Assembly (NCBI RefSeq): GCF_002374315.1
Contig: NZ_NWUX01000001.1
Span: forward strand, 310,001-374,000
DNA from: Vreelandella nigrificans
Lineage (GTDB): Bacteria; Pseudomonadota; Gammaproteobacteria; Pseudomonadales; Halomonadaceae
DNA: 64,000 nt
Direction: 5' to 3'
Both the position numbers and the translations under genes were made by a program. Under the pieces are notes generated by a model, which saw nothing but the letters and a program-made list of their open reading frames with translations, was not told the origin of the DNA and made no database searches. Of the stretch, positions 27,644-37,000 are shown piece by piece. The stretch's first letter is position 1. Each line of letters starts with the position of its first letter.

Positions 27644-27956
27644 CACCTTCAATGAGACCGTACTGTTTTAGCTTTTTACGCAGTGTGCCTCGGTTGAGGC
27701 CCAGCGCGTCGGCGGCGCGGGTTTGGTTGCCATCCGTGTGTTCCATGACGCAGGCGAGCAGAGGCGCCTCTACTTCGGCCATCACCATGGCGTACAGGTC
27801 GGTTGCCTGGCTGCCATCGAGATGCTCGAAGTAACGGCGCATAGCGGCTTCTACTGCCTCGCGTAAGGGTTGAGGAGGGGTGCTTTGTACAGGGTCAGCC
27901 AGCGTGCCGTTTAGGCGCGGGGAGAATTCACTGGAAAGCAGGTCGCGTTCGGTCAT
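27633..27956 (-). CDS. fis: DNA-binding protein Fis
   Basis: A 107-aa nucleoid protein and global regulator. The C-terminal helix-turn-helix is [26 protein letters not shown], nearly as in E. coli Fis, preceded by the dimerising helices ([30 protein letters not shown]). The N-terminal segment is slightly longer than the E. coli protein (98 aa). The start codon overlaps the dusB stop by 4 nt. The order prmA-dusB-fis is conserved with E. coli, where the operon responds to growth rate. Confidence 0.96.
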   Translation of the reverse strand: MTERDLLSSEFSPRLNGTLADPVQSTPPQPLREAVEAAMRRYFEHLDGSQATDLYAMVMAEVEAPLLACVMEHTDGNQTRAADALGLNRGTLRKKLKQYGLIEGDAP

Positions 27957-28993
27957 GCAGCATGGCTTCCTTTGGCTAGCAGACGCGTGGCGGCGTCATG
28001 CGTCATGGCGTTATTAATCCAATCAAACTGCGATTCGGGTGAGCTAAGCGTATTAAACTGCTGCTTGAGTGTGCGTTGTTGGATATCGGAAAAGCGCTGA
28101 TCATCGCTGAGATACCAACCGACGTGTTTACGCGCAATGCGAACACCCATAATGTTGCCGTAAAAAACGTGCAGCGCTTGAACGTGATCAGTTAGCACGC
28201 GGCGTCGTTCATCCAGGGTTGGCGGTGCAAGTCGCTTGCCATGGGTTAAATAGTGGTCAATTTCTTGAAATATCCACGGGTTACCCTGAGCGCCGCGTCC
28301 AACCATGACGGCATCGGCTTTTGTATAGCTGAGCACATCGTGTGCTTTTTCTGGGTCGGTAATATCGCCATTGGCAATAACCGGTATTGTTAGCTGCGAT
28401 TTGATGTTCGCAATCGTGTCGTACTCAGCCCATCCAGTATAGCGCTGCTCGCGGTGACGTCCATGCACGGCTAATGCCTGAATGCCTGCGGCTTCAGCAA
28501 GCTTGGCAATGCGCAGGCCATTATTCGACTCTGCGCACCAGCCAGTACGAATTTTAAGTGTGACTGGGATATCCACCGCTGCAACGACCGCTGTTAATAT
28601 CTCTGCAACCAATTTTTCATCACGCATTAATGCAGAGCCTGCCGCTTTGTTGCACACCTTCTTTGCTGGGCAACCCATGTTGATATCGATTACCTGTGCA
28701 CCTAGCTGTGCATTCAATCGAGCGGCAGTTGCTAGCATTTCTGCATCGCCACCAGCAATTTGAACTACTCGTGGAGTGGGCTCTCCCTGATGGTCCATAC
28801 GTAGTTGAGATTTGCGTGTATGCCAAAGCGCTGGGTCAGCGGTGACCATCTCTCCCACTACCCAGCCAGCACCAAGCCGTCGGCAAAGCTGGCGAAAGGG
28901 GCGGTCAGTGACACCTGCCATAGGTGCTAACATTACCCGGTTAGGTAATTGGTAGGGCCCGATTTTAGGTGGGGAAGTAGTCAATAAGGTCAT
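27953..28993 (-). CDS. dusB: tRNA-dihydrouridine synthase B
   Basis: A 346-aa FMN-dependent enzyme that reduces uridines in the D-loop of tRNA. Motifs are [23 protein letters not shown] near 20, [22 protein letters not shown] near 100 with the catalytic cysteine in [24 protein letters not shown] sequence ([17 protein letters not shown]) near 160 and [17 protein letters not shown] near 225. The start at 28993 ([16 protein letters not shown]) has a weak ribosome site; a start 14 codons earlier is open. It overlaps fis by 4 nt, in the prmA-dusB-fis operon. Confidence 0.95.
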   Translation of the reverse strand: MTLLTTSPPKIGPYQLPNRVMLAPMAGVTDRPFRQLCRRLGAGWVVGEMVTADPALWHTRKSQLRMDHQGEPTPRVVQIAGGDAEMLATAARLNAQLGAQVIDINMGCPAKKVCNKAAGSALMRDEKLVAEILTAVVAAVDIPVTLKIRTGWCAESNNGLRIAKLAEAAGIQALAVHGRHREQRYTGWAEYDTIANIKSQLTIPVIANGDITDPEKAHDVLSYTKADAVMVGRGAQGNPWIFQEIDHYLTHGKRLAPPTLDERRRVLTDHVQALHVFYGNIMGVRIARKHVGWYLSDDQRFSDIQQRTLKQQFNTLSSPESQFDWINNAMTHDAATRLLAKGSHAA

Positions 28994-29091
28994 AGTGCTG
29001 CGCTGTGGGTCTACATAAAATCGGCGAGTAGGCATTTCAAGGGGGCGTATGATACGCCTACTCTGCAGTGTGGTGAAGGGCGTTAGCTAGA

Positions 29092-30003
29092 TTAAGCTGG
29101 TCGCATCCCAGATAAACGTACCCAACCATCACGAATCGTCGGCTCTTCCATAATAAGCCCTTGGGCTTGATAGGCTTCTAATACGTCGTCTGCTTGGTTG
29201 GCTAGAATGCCGGATAAGGCGAGACGCCCGCCAGGGGCAACGTAGCCAGCAATCATTGGAGATAGCTCTACAAGCGGTCCTGCCAGTATGTTGGCAGTTA
29301 CAATTGGATAGTGACCATCCGCTAATTGTTCAGGGTAGTAGAGTGCAAGTTGATGATCTGGAATGTGGTTGCGCTCTGCGTTATCGCGGCTTGCTTGCAG
29401 CGCCTGTGGGTCTATATCGGTAGCATCTGCGTGGTGCGCGCCTAACTTAAGGGCCGCAATGGCAAGTATGCCAGAGCCGCAGCCCACATCTAGCACGGCT
29501 CTATCTTGTAATTGGCCTGCAACAGCAAGGCTGTCTAACCATTCAAGGCAGAGTGCGGTGGTCGGATGTGTACCGGTGCCAAAAGCTAGGCCGGGGTCAA
29601 GGATCAGGTTAACGGCATCCGCTTCTGGGGGTTCATGCCAGCTGGGTACAATCCACAGCCGCTCGCCCATCCGAAGAGGCGTGAAATCGTCCATCCACTC
29701 TCTTTCCCAGTCTCTGTCAGCTAGCAGCTCATACTCAATGGTGGGGCAGGGGTCGCTAGGTAACTGTTCTGCCCATGCTGCCTCTATCCGCTCTAGCATC
29801 TCGTCAACTCTTTCCAGGTCGTCGTAGAGGCCTGTTAGGATAGTGTCTTGCCACAGCGGCGTTGTGCCACGTTCTGGCTCAAATACAGGGTTATCATGAG
29901 CGTCTTGTAAGCCAATGGCTGTTGCGCCTTCTGCCAGCAGCAGCTCTTCCAGTAGTTCGGCTTGCTCGGGGGCGACGTGGGCTTTGAGTTGAAGCCAGGG
30001 CAT
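29092..30003 (-). CDS. prmA: Ribosomal protein L11 methyltransferase
   Basis: A 303-aa S-adenosylmethionine-dependent enzyme that trimethylates ribosomal protein L11. LDPGLAFGTGTHPTTALCLEWL near 155 and the SAM site VLDVGCGSGILAIAALKLGA near 180 are PrmA hallmarks; NILAGPLVELSP near 242 completes the active site. ATG at 30003 has GGAG upstream and gives MPWLQLKAHV, the usual N-terminus. It heads the operon with dusB (98 nt apart) and fis. Confidence 0.95.
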   Translation of the reverse strand: MPWLQLKAHVAPEQAELLEELLLAEGATAIGLQDAHDNPVFEPERGTTPLWQDTILTGLYDDLERVDEMLERIEAAWAEQLPSDPCPTIEYELLADRDWEREWMDDFTPLRMGERLWIVPSWHEPPEADAVNLILDPGLAFGTGTHPTTALCLEWLDSLAVAGQLQDRAVLDVGCGSGILAIAALKLGAHHADATDIDPQALQASRDNAERNHIPDHQLALYYPEQLADGHYPIVTANILAGPLVELSPMIAGYVAPGGRLALSGILANQADDVLEAYQAQGLIMEEPTIRDGWVRLSGMRPA

Positions 30004-30025
30004 TATGCTCTCCGCAGCGTGGGGT

Positions 30026-30065
30026 GATAATTCGTACAACTGTAAGATAATTCGTACAACTATAA
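30026..30065. repeat. 20-bp direct duplication upstream of prmA
   Basis: GATAATTCGTACAACTGTAA (30026-30045) is followed directly by the same sequence with one change, GATAATTCGTACAACTATAA (30046-30065). It occupies the prmA 5' region just after the accC terminator. Confidence 0.9.
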
Positions 30066-30094
30066 AAAAGTAACGGGGTGGCTGTAGCCACCCC
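30066..30094 (-). terminator. Intrinsic terminator of accBC
   Basis: GGGGTGGC (30075-30082) and GCCACCCC (30087-30094) form an 8-bp stem with a 4-nt loop. On the minus strand it is followed by GTTACTTTTTTATA. It begins about 54 nt past the accC stop. Confidence 0.88.
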
Positions 30095-30147
30095 GCTTAG
30101 CAGTACTTACCTGGTGTTATCAGCTTTAGTGGTGCCGGCTACTTATG

Positions 30148-31488
30148 TTAGCTGCTGAGCTTCTTCTCAAGGTAGTGGATGTTGACACCGCCTTGGCGGA
30201 AGTAGCTGTCACGTACTAAATCTTTTTGCAGATCAATATTGGTTTTAATGCCCTCAACGAGCAGTTCGTCTAGGGCATTGCGCATGCGTGTTAGCGCAAT
30301 ATCTCGGTCTGCCCCCCAAGTAATCAGCTTACCAATTAGAGAGTCATAGTGAGGCGGTACGGTATAGCCAGTATACAAGTGGGAGTCCATTCGTACGCCT
30401 AGGCCGCCCGGCGCATGGAAGAGCGTGACTTTGCCGGGTGAGGGCATAAAAGTACGCGAATCTTCAGCGTTAATACGGCACTCAAAGGCATGCCCATTGA
30501 TCTGCACATCCTCTTGGCGAATTGACAAAGGAAGGCCTGAGGCAATGCGTAGCTGCTCTTTAACGATATCGACACCAGTCACCATTTCGGTTACCGGATG
30601 CTCTACTTGAACGCGGGTATTCATCTCTATAAAGAAGAACTCGCCATCTTCGTAGAGGAACTCAAACGTACCAGCGCCACGGTAATTAATTTCAAGGCAG
30701 GCTTGGCGACATGCCTCTAGTACCTTGGCGCGTGCAGCGGGGTCGATACCTGGGGCGGGTGCCTCCTCCAGCACCTTTTGGTGGCGACGCTGCAACGAGC
30801 AGTCGCGGTCATAAAGGTGAATGGCATTGCCCTGGCCGTCAGCAAGTACTTGGACTTCCACGTGACGTGGCTTCTCAAGGAATTTTTCCATGTACACCGT
30901 GCCGTCGCCAAAAGCGGCGTGCGCTTCGGTGCGAGTAACGGTAATTGCTGACAGCAGATGGCCTTCAGTATGTACCACGCGCATGCCGCGACCACCGCCA
31001 CCTGCTGCTGCTTTGATGATGACCGGGTAGCCGATGCGGAGTGCTGTGGCCAGATTGGTGGCGTCGTCCTCACCAAGGGGGCCATCTGAGCCAGGCACGG
31101 TGGGTACCCCGGCTACTTTCATCGCTTCGATAGCGCTGACTTTATCGCCCATCAAGCGAATCGTATCGGCGCGTGGGCCGATAAAGGTGAACCCGGAGCG
31201 CTCTACTTGTTCAGCAAAATTGGCGTTTTCAGATAAAAAACCGTAGCCAGGGTGAATGGCGCTTGAGTCGGTGACTTCTGCAGCACTTATCAGCGCTGGA
31301 ATATTCAGGTAAGACTGCGCAGAAGAAGCAGGGCCAATGCACACTGCTTCATCGGCCAGCCGAACGTGCATTAGTTCACGATCAGCTTTGGAATGTACTG
31401 CTACAGTCTTAATCCCTAGCTCTTTACAGGCCCGTAGAATACGTAGGGCAATCTCGCCGCGGTTCGCGATAAGTACCTTGTCCAGCAT
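30148..31488 (-). CDS. accC: Acetyl-CoA carboxylase biotin carboxylase subunit
   Basis: A 446-aa ATP-grasp enzyme that carboxylates the biotin of AccB, the first half reaction of malonyl-CoA synthesis. [18 protein letters not shown] starts it; [16 protein letters not shown] near 80, the glycine-rich [13 protein letters not shown] near 160, EAPAPG near 238 and [14 protein letters not shown] near 288 are catalytic or ATP-binding motifs. ATG at 31488 agrees with the E. coli start; a GTG four codons earlier is open. It follows accB by 30 nt in the usual accB-accC operon. Confidence 0.97.
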   Translation of the reverse strand: MLDKVLIANRGEIALRILRACKELGIKTVAVHSKADRELMHVRLADEAVCIGPASSAQSYLNIPALISAAEVTDSSAIHPGYGFLSENANFAEQVERSGFTFIGPRADTIRLMGDKVSAIEAMKVAGVPTVPGSDGPLGEDDATNLATALRIGYPVIIKAAAGGGGRGMRVVHTEGHLLSAITVTRTEAHAAFGDGTVYMEKFLEKPRHVEVQVLADGQGNAIHLYDRDCSLQRRHQKVLEEAPAPGIDPAARAKVLEACRQACLEINYRGAGTFEFLYEDGEFFFIEMNTRVQVEHPVTEMVTGVDIVKEQLRIASGLPLSIRQEDVQINGHAFECRINAEDSRTFMPSPGKVTLFHAPGGLGVRMDSHLYTGYTVPPHYDSLIGKLITWGADRDIALTRMRNALDELLVEGIKTNIDLQKDLVRDSYFRQGGVNIHYLEKKLSS

Positions 31489-31518
31489 GGGAGAATCCAC
31501 CCGTGTTGATATGAAAGA

Positions 31519-31980
31519 TTAAGCGATGACGATCATAGGCTGATCGTATTCCACCGGCTCGCCATCTTCCACTAGGATGGCCTCTACCACGCCGTCGCGG
31601 TCGGCTTCGATTTGGTTCATCATTTTCATCGCTTCGACGATGCACACCGTATCACCTTTCTTAACGGTATCGCCTACTTCCACAAAGGACTTCGCGCCAG
31701 GTGCTGGGCTGCGATAGAAGGTGCCTACCATCGGGGAGTGAACGGCTTCACCGTTATAGCTGACACCTTGAGGCTCAGGAGCAGCCGGTGCAGCACTAGC
31801 GCCTGGAACTTGCTGGAAGGGGGATTGTTGAGGGTATTGAGGCATTGGCTGAGGCTGCCAAGTAACCCCGTTAGGATGACGACTGATACGCACTGACTCT
31901 TCGCCTTCCTGAATTTCTATCTCACTGATGTTGGATTCTTCGAGCAACTCAATCAATTTTTTAACTTTACGAATATCCAT
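31519..31980 (-). CDS. accB: Acetyl-CoA carboxylase biotin carboxyl carrier protein
   Basis: A 153-aa biotin carrier. The N-terminal [22 protein letters not shown] is the standard start; a Pro/Gln/Ala-rich linker covers about 40-75; the biotinyl domain spans about 76-153 with Lys119 in VEAMKMMNQ as the biotinylation site. The frame extends 41 codons further upstream but without family similarity. accC follows 30 nt later. In E. coli aroQ precedes accB; here dsbD is the upstream neighbour and no aroQ lies between them. Confidence 0.96.
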   Translation of the reverse strand: MDIRKVKKLIELLEESNISEIEIQEGEESVRISRHPNGVTWQPQPMPQYPQQSPFQQVPGASAAPAAPEPQGVSYNGEAVHSPMVGTFYRSPAPGAKSFVEVGDTVKKGDTVCIVEAMKMMNQIEADRDGVVEAILVEDGEPVEYDQPMIVIA

Positions 31981-32175
31981 ATCGTTAGCCCCAATATAAG
32001 TGTGTAAAAGTTTTACAAGCTCGTCAGATGAAGAAGCGATGCTTGTGCTACGGCGCTTTGAGAGCGCAGTAAACCGCATTTGAAAATGAGGAGAACGCTG
32101 CACGATGTCGAACGTTACCCTTTGCTCAGCCTAAAAAGGTGAATTTTTTAGCTAATATGGGTGCGGAGTGTGCCG

Positions 32176-32214
32176 AAAAAGTACAGGCATGTCTAGTAGT
32201 GGTCAAGACATGCC
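32176..32214 (-). terminator. Probable terminator of dsbD
   Basis: GGCATGTCT (32186-32194) pairs with AGACATGCC (32206-32214) across an 11-nt loop. On the minus strand the hairpin is followed by TGTACTTTTTCGG. It lies between dsbD and accB, which suggests that accBC has its own promoter in the roughly 190 bp before accB. Confidence 0.7.
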
Positions 32215-32302
32215 CTTTCATTGTGAATTAAACAACTGTTTGACGACGTTCGCGACACAACGGCAAAAAAGCGCTGCCAACGCGAGATAATGCTGCCCGT
32301 TA

Positions 32303-34156
32303 CTAGCCTTGTTGCCAGCGCTTGAATGAATCTAAGTGGTTAGCCAGTTCTGCTGCGTTAACCTCACCCTGAATGCGTGCATCACGAATCTCTTCACCCT
32401 CAGCAAAAAACAGCAGGCTTGGTGGGCCGAAAAGGCTAAAGTTGTTCAAAAGCTCGCGACTCTTTGCATCCGTTCTAGTGACATCGACCGCGATAAGCTG
32501 AAATTCGTTCAATGCAGCGCTTACGCGAGAATCGGGATATACCTCGCGCTCCATCAGCTTGCAGGAAATACACCAGTCAGCGGTAAAGTGTACAAACGCG
32601 GGACGTTGATTTTGTTCGGCTTGGGCGATAGCGGTTTCTAAGCCGCTTAGGGAATCTACTTTTTGAAATGAGAGAGCTTGAGATATAGCGTCCGGTGAGC
32701 CACCAGAAACCATGAGTGGGCGAAGAGGATTACTACCTCCCTGAGCTGCTCCAATAACCAGTGCAACACCCCAGGCGAGTAGCATGAGACCTAGCGTTTG
32801 ACGTGCTCGCGGCCACCCTAGGGGTTGGTTGGTGTTGAGTGCACCTAAGGCCAGTGCGCTTCCAATAGCAAGTGCAGCCCAGAGCAGTAGCGCTACTGAA
32901 GGCGCCACTAGTCGTTCTATCATCCAGATAGCGACACCTAGCAGTAGTAGTCCAAAGGCTATTTTTACCCCATTCATCCAAGCCCCGGTTCTAGGCAGTA
33001 AAGTAGTGCCAAAGGTACCTACTATTAATAGAGGGATACCCATGCCTAGGCCTAAAGCAAATAAAACGGCGCCTCCCATCAATGCATCACCTGTGGTGGA
33101 GATAAACACCAAAGCACCTGCTAAGGGAGCAGTAACGCAAGGGGAAACCACCAGCACTGAAAGTGCGCCTGCAAGCGCAAGCCCAGCTGGGCCACTTTGT
33201 TGGGCGCGGGCTTGCCAGGCATCCACCTGGTTTGCAATGCGGGGAGATACGCGCAAACTAAAGGCGCCAAACATAGCCAGCGCAAATAGCGTAAATAGTA
33301 GAGCGAAGCTGATTAATACCGGTGCGGACTGCAAATGTGCCTGAAGATTCAGTCCTGCTCCAAATAGTCCCATTAAAATGCCGACCACGGCATAGGTGGA
33401 TGCCATACCCAGCACATAGCTTGCAGATAGTAGAAAGGCGCGCGGCTTGGTCGGGTTTTGACCGACTACAATAGATGACAGTATGGGGATCATCGGCAAG
33501 ACACAGGGAGTGAAGGTAAGACCGATGCCTGCAAGGAAGAAGAGACCAAGTGCGAAAGGCAAGCTTGCCTCGCTGATGAGTGCGCTAAAACGGCTATCTT
33601 GGCTCTGCGGGGCGCTAAAGTCCGTGTTGCCATTAGTGTTGGTTGGCTCTGCTGGCTCGTTTGACTGGGCAGAAGAGTCAGCCTCCCAGTTAGCAAACGC
33701 GATCGGAGGTGATGCTTCCGGAGCTTCGAGCATAATGCGCTCAGGTGGATAACACAGCCCGGCATCGGCACAGCCTTGGAAGGTAAACTCAATATCGAGA
33801 GGGCCGCTAAACGGTGTTGAAATAGGTATTTCAAAAACTAAGCTATCACGAAAGATGTATGTATCACCCATGAACTCATCATTGGTAAAGGTACCTTGTG
33901 GTATCAAGGGGTCTTCTAGGGTAACGCTGCTGTTTTGACTGGCAACAGCAAGTTGGTGACGGTAGAGGTAATATTCATCAGCAATATTGACGCCGATGTA
34001 GAGTGACTCGCCGTTATGCCAGGCGGTAGGTTGAAAAGCCTCGAAGACAGGTAAAAAGTCGCTCTGATTGCTGGAAGATGAGAACCACTGAGCCTGGGCC
34101 AGTACAGGTAGCCAACAGAGTAACAAAAACAGGCTAAAACGTTTGATGGGTAACAC
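32303..34156 (-). CDS. dsbD: Thiol:disulfide interchange protein DsbD
   Basis: A 617-aa inner-membrane protein that carries electrons from cytoplasmic thioredoxin to periplasmic DsbC/DsbG. All three redox domains keep their cysteines: the periplasmic alpha domain (GCADAGLCYPP), the eight-helix beta domain (TFTPCVLPM and VSPCVTAP) and the C-terminal thioredoxin-like gamma domain (ADWCISCK). I prefer the GTG at 34156: AAGGA lies 6 nt upstream and the product begins with a clean signal peptide, LPIKRFSLFLLLCWLPVLAQA. An ATG at 34201 with GAGAGG upstream is an alternative that adds 15 residues. Confidence 0.93.
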   Translation of the reverse strand: MLPIKRFSLFLLLCWLPVLAQAQWFSSSSNQSDFLPVFEAFQPTAWHNGESLYIGVNIADEYYLYRHQLAVASQNSSVTLEDPLIPQGTFTNDEFMGDTYIFRDSLVFEIPISTPFSGPLDIEFTFQGCADAGLCYPPERIMLEAPEASPPIAFANWEADSSAQSNEPAEPTNTNGNTDFSAPQSQDSRFSALISEASLPFALGLFFLAGIGLTFTPCVLPMIPILSSIVVGQNPTKPRAFLLSASYVLGMASTYAVVGILMGLFGAGLNLQAHLQSAPVLISFALLFTLFALAMFGAFSLRVSPRIANQVDAWQARAQQSGPAGLALAGALSVLVVSPCVTAPLAGALVFISTTGDALMGGAVLFALGLGMGIPLLIVGTFGTTLLPRTGAWMNGVKIAFGLLLLGVAIWMIERLVAPSVALLLWAALAIGSALALGALNTNQPLGWPRARQTLGLMLLAWGVALVIGAAQGGSNPLRPLMVSGGSPDAISQALSFQKVDSLSGLETAIAQAEQNQRPAFVHFTADWCISCKLMEREVYPDSRVSAALNEFQLIAVDVTRTDAKSRELLNNFSLFGPPSLLFFAEGEEIRDARIQGEVNAAELANHLDSFKRWQQG

Positions 34157-34292
34157 GATATATCCTTGTGCAGTCTTATCGGGGTATTTGAGAGTCAGCA
34201 TATCGCACCTCTCAATGCCTGCGTAGTCGCTGCGGTGTCGTGACGCGGCACTTTTATATCGAGTTAAGCAAGGATCGCTTAATGCTAAGCGC

Positions 34293-34319
34293 AAAAAGGG
34301 CTGCCATATGGGCAGCCCT
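34293..34319 (-). terminator. Second (distal) terminator after ppa
   Basis: AGGGCTGCC (34297-34305) and GGCAGCCCT (34311-34319) form a perfect 9-bp stem. On the minus strand it is followed by TTTTTGCGC. It lies beyond the first ppa terminator and just upstream of dsbD. Confidence 0.8.
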
Positions 34320-34323
34320 CAGC

Positions 34324-34360
34324 AAAAAAAGCGCTTACCTGGAAGAAGGTTTAGGCGCTT
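34324..34360 (-). terminator. First (proximal) terminator after ppa
   Basis: On the minus strand AAGCGC and GCGCTT enclose an inner ACCT/AGGT pairing, and the hairpin is followed by TTTTTTTGC. It starts 14 nt past the ppa stop codon. Confidence 0.78.
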
Positions 34361-34373
34361 CTTAGGCTAGCCG

Positions 34374-34907
34374 TTAAGCTTTTTTGTAGGCAGCTGCGGA
34401 CTTTTCAATGGCTTTGCGTGCAGCTTCAACGCCTTCCCAAGACTCGACTTTCACCCATTTGCCTTTTTCTAGGTCTTTGTAGTTTTCGAAGAAGTGTGCG
34501 ATCTGCTGGCGCAGTAATTCAGGAAGGTCGGTAACCTCCTGAACATCGTCATACAGCGTGCTGAGTTTCGGATGCGGTACGCAAACGAGTTTAGCGTCTT
34601 CGCCTGCTTCGTCGGTCATGTTCAAAATGCCTACGGGACGAGCGCGGATAATGCTGCCGGGTGCTACCGGATGGGGGGTTACTACTAGGGCGTCTAATGG
34701 GTCGCCATCATCGGCCAGTGTATGAGGAATAAAGCCGTAGTTGGCTGGGTAGAACATGGGGGTGGCCATAAAACGGTCAACGAGCAGGGCGCCCATGTCT
34801 TTATCGATTTCATACTTGATCGGCGCATGGTTGGCAGGAATTTCAATTGCCACATAGATATCGTTAGGCAGATCTTTTCCAGCAGGGATGTTATCGAAAT
34901 TCATCAT
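34374..34907 (-). CDS. ppa: Inorganic pyrophosphatase
   Basis: A 177-aa family I soluble pyrophosphatase that hydrolyses PPi to two phosphates. [20 protein letters not shown] near 18-37, [25 protein letters not shown] near 51-75 (with the Asp cluster binding Mg) and [10 protein letters not shown] are the usual active-site segments. The ATG at 34904 is equally possible; AAGGA lies just upstream of both. The window also encodes a PPi-type phosphofructokinase (37001-38260), which would draw on the same PPi pool. Confidence 0.97.
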   Translation of the reverse strand: MMNFDNIPAGKDLPNDIYVAIEIPANHAPIKYEIDKDMGALLVDRFMATPMFYPANYGFIPHTLADDGDPLDALVVTPHPVAPGSIIRARPVGILNMTDEAGEDAKLVCVPHPKLSTLYDDVQEVTDLPELLRQQIAHFFENYKDLEKGKWVKVESWEGVEAARKAIEKSAAAYKKA

Positions 34908-35147
34908 TAGTTCCTTGGCTTATGTAGTGCGGTGGCTAAGCGGCTGATGCATTGCATTAATGGCGAAGAATTATACGAACATGACTGCTGGATTACCAAT
35001 GCGACATAGGTGTGTGCAACTGATTGATACTGAAAAAGACCTCATTGAAGTGCGTGCGAGACGTTTGGCGGGCATCGTTTCACTCTGTCAGCGTGTATCA
35101 TAGGCGCTGGGTGGTTCCCATATAAGAGGTAAGCCTAGGAGGATGAA

Positions 35148-36863
35148 TTGGCCCACGCCCAATTGTTAATCAGTTACGGTCAAGCCTTTGTTGCCCCAGA
35201 TCGGCGTCAACACCGCAGCTCTATGTCGGTACGTTTACCTGAGAACCCCCTTTTGATTGCTAAAGGTGGCTGTGCGGTCATTAGTGACTCAATCTCGCGT
35301 AATACGATAGCGAAGCAGGCGGGGGATTTAAGTGTCCGAGGTTTTTTAGCCGACTACTACTCTACGCCTGATCACTGGGATACCAAAACCTCGGCTACAC
35401 GTGTGTTGCGTGCACTAAACGGTTGGTGCTATAGCCAAAGTCAGCATGTCAAAGAGGGTAGTTTTGTCTCTTCTCTCTCAGCTATGGTGTTCCGTGGGAG
35501 AGAGGCGCATCTATTTCACATGGGCGATACACTGGTATTTCGCTTGCGTGGGGCTGAGTTTGAACAGCTAACCCGAGATCACGTGACAGACATTGGCGGC
35601 TATCGGTACCCCTCCCGGGCACTAGGGATGGATGGTAGTGTCGATATTGACTACACCCAGCTTGCACTCAAGCAGGGAGATCTTTTTTTATTCACTACCC
35701 AAGGAGTCCGGGGAACGTTACTCCCTTCGGACTATGTGCGCCTGATTCGGCAAGATGCCAGTGATTTAGATGCTGCATGTGAGCGTCTTGCCAGCGAGGC
35801 GAAGCAGCGTGCGCAGGAAAGGGGCTATGGTGGTGATCAGTTCTGCTTTCAACTTGTGCGTATTGATGAATTACCGGATGAGGCAAAAGATCACCCAGGA
35901 TTAATTTATGGTGACTTGCCCATACCGCCGGAGCTTTCTGTAGGCGAGCGCCTTGATGGATTTGAAGTGCAAGCGGTGTTGTCGCGTAATGCACAATCAA
36001 GGGTGTACCGAGTGCGCGATGTGCACTCAGATCGTGACGTAGTCATGAAGGCACCAAGTCCAGAACTTTCCCTGCGCAATGCTTACTTAGAACACTTTCT
36101 GCTACAGCAGTGGGTGGTAGAACGCGTTAAATCGCCCTTTGTGGTGAAAGTCGTGGAGCCTTCGCGGCCGCGCCGCTATCTCTACTATTTAATGCAGTAT
36201 ATTGAGGGTGAAACACTACGTCAGTGGGCGGAGCGCCACCCCCAGGCGAGCTTGATACAGCGTTTGGACATTGCTAATCAGCTTGGCAAGGCGGTACAGG
36301 CGTTGCATCACCGCGATATTATTCACCAGCAGATTACCCCCGATAATATTCTAATCGACGCCCATGGCAAACTAGTGCTCGCTGATTTTAGCGCTTGTCA
36401 TATGCGTGAAGTGGATGGGCATCGTAATTCTGGTGAATTGCTGCGTCAAATTGGTTTCAATGAGCACTCTGCCCCAGAATACGCCCTGGGTGACAGCGTG
36501 GGACGACGCAGTGACCAGTATTCGTTGGCGTCTACGGTTTACTGGTTGCTAACCGGCGCGCTGCCTTACATTTTGACGCCTAACCGCCTGCGCAGCCATA
36601 CCGATTTAGAAGAGCTTAGCTATCGCAGTGCTCGGACGACCAATCCAGAGATAACCCCTGAGTTGGATGATGCCCTGCGTAGGGCGCTGGACCCGCAGCG
36701 GGCGTTGCGCTTTAGGCGGATGTCGGAGTTTCTTCACGCGTTAAGAATGCCGCTAGGGCGGCAGCCTGCTCGGGAGGAGGTTCGCCAAGAACCCCGGCGT
36801 TTCTGGCAAGGTGTGGCGGGAATATTGCTGTTATTGCTAGTGCTGTCTTGGTTGTTGAGATAA
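35148..36863 (+). CDS. PP2C-like/protein-kinase-like fusion with degenerate catalytic residues
   Basis: A 571-aa fusion: PP2C-like domain (about 5-240), protein kinase-like domain (about 265-535) and one hydrophobic C-terminal helix (about 552-570) that could anchor it in the membrane. It starts with TTG, supported by AGGAGG 7 nt upstream. In the kinase part Lys301 and the DFG-like Asp413 are kept, but the catalytic loop reads IIHQQITPDN, so the essential Asp is Gln395. In the phosphatase part Asp47, Asp127 and Asp230 remain, but the SDG metal motif reads TTQG (Gln185). Either activity may be lost. Substrates are unknown; no obvious partner lies adjacent. Confidence 0.85.
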   Translation: MAHAQLLISYGQAFVAPDRRQHRSSMSVRLPENPLLIAKGGCAVISDSISRNTIAKQAGDLSVRGFLADYYSTPDHWDTKTSATRVLRALNGWCYSQSQHVKEGSFVSSLSAMVFRGREAHLFHMGDTLVFRLRGAEFEQLTRDHVTDIGGYRYPSRALGMDGSVDIDYTQLALKQGDLFLFTTQGVRGTLLPSDYVRLIRQDASDLDAACERLASEAKQRAQERGYGGDQFCFQLVRIDELPDEAKDHPGLIYGDLPIPPELSVGERLDGFEVQAVLSRNAQSRVYRVRDVHSDRDVVMKAPSPELSLRNAYLEHFLLQQWVVERVKSPFVVKVVEPSRPRRYLYYLMQYIEGETLRQWAERHPQASLIQRLDIANQLGKAVQALHHRDIIHQQITPDNILIDAHGKLVLADFSACHMREVDGHRNSGELLRQIGFNEHSAPEYALGDSVGRRSDQYSLASTVYWLLTGALPYILTPNRLRSHTDLEELSYRSARTTNPEITPELDDALRRALDPQRALRFRRMSEFLHALRMPLGRQPAREEVRQEPRRFWQGVAGILLLLLVLSWLLR

Positions 36864-36904
36864 TTTGTTGAGATGAATTGTTGAGATGAGCTTTTAAGAT
36901 GAAT
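36852..36904. repeat. 13-bp tandem repeat spanning the stop codon of the PP2C/kinase gene
   Basis: TTGTTGAGATAAT (36852-36864), TTGTTGAGATGAA (36865-36877) and TTGTTGAGATGAG (36878-36890) are consecutive, with a degenerate fourth unit at 36892-36904. The first unit contains the TAA stop codon (36861-36863). Confidence 0.88.
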
Positions 36905-36927
36905 TAGCCGCGATGAGCAGTACGTGG

Positions 36928-36974
36928 TACAAAAAAACGGGGTGATGCAGCTGGCATCACCCCGTTTTTTTGTA
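36928..36974. terminator. Strong bidirectional terminator
   Basis: A perfect 21-bp inverted repeat (36928-36948 with 36954-36974) around a 5-nt loop. The G+C core CGGGGTGATGC is flanked by seven A on the left and seven T on the right, so it terminates both the plus-strand kinase-like gene and the minus-strand phosphofructokinase gene. Confidence 0.95.
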
Positions 36975-37000
36975 TCGCTAGTATAAAGCCAAATAAGCCC

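Noticed and set aside
36310..36350. HHRD at residues 387-390 of the kinase-like protein as the HRD catalytic motif
   Set aside because: The required downstream Asn and the P-x-N spacing align only with HQQITPDN five residues later, so HHRD is not the catalytic loop.
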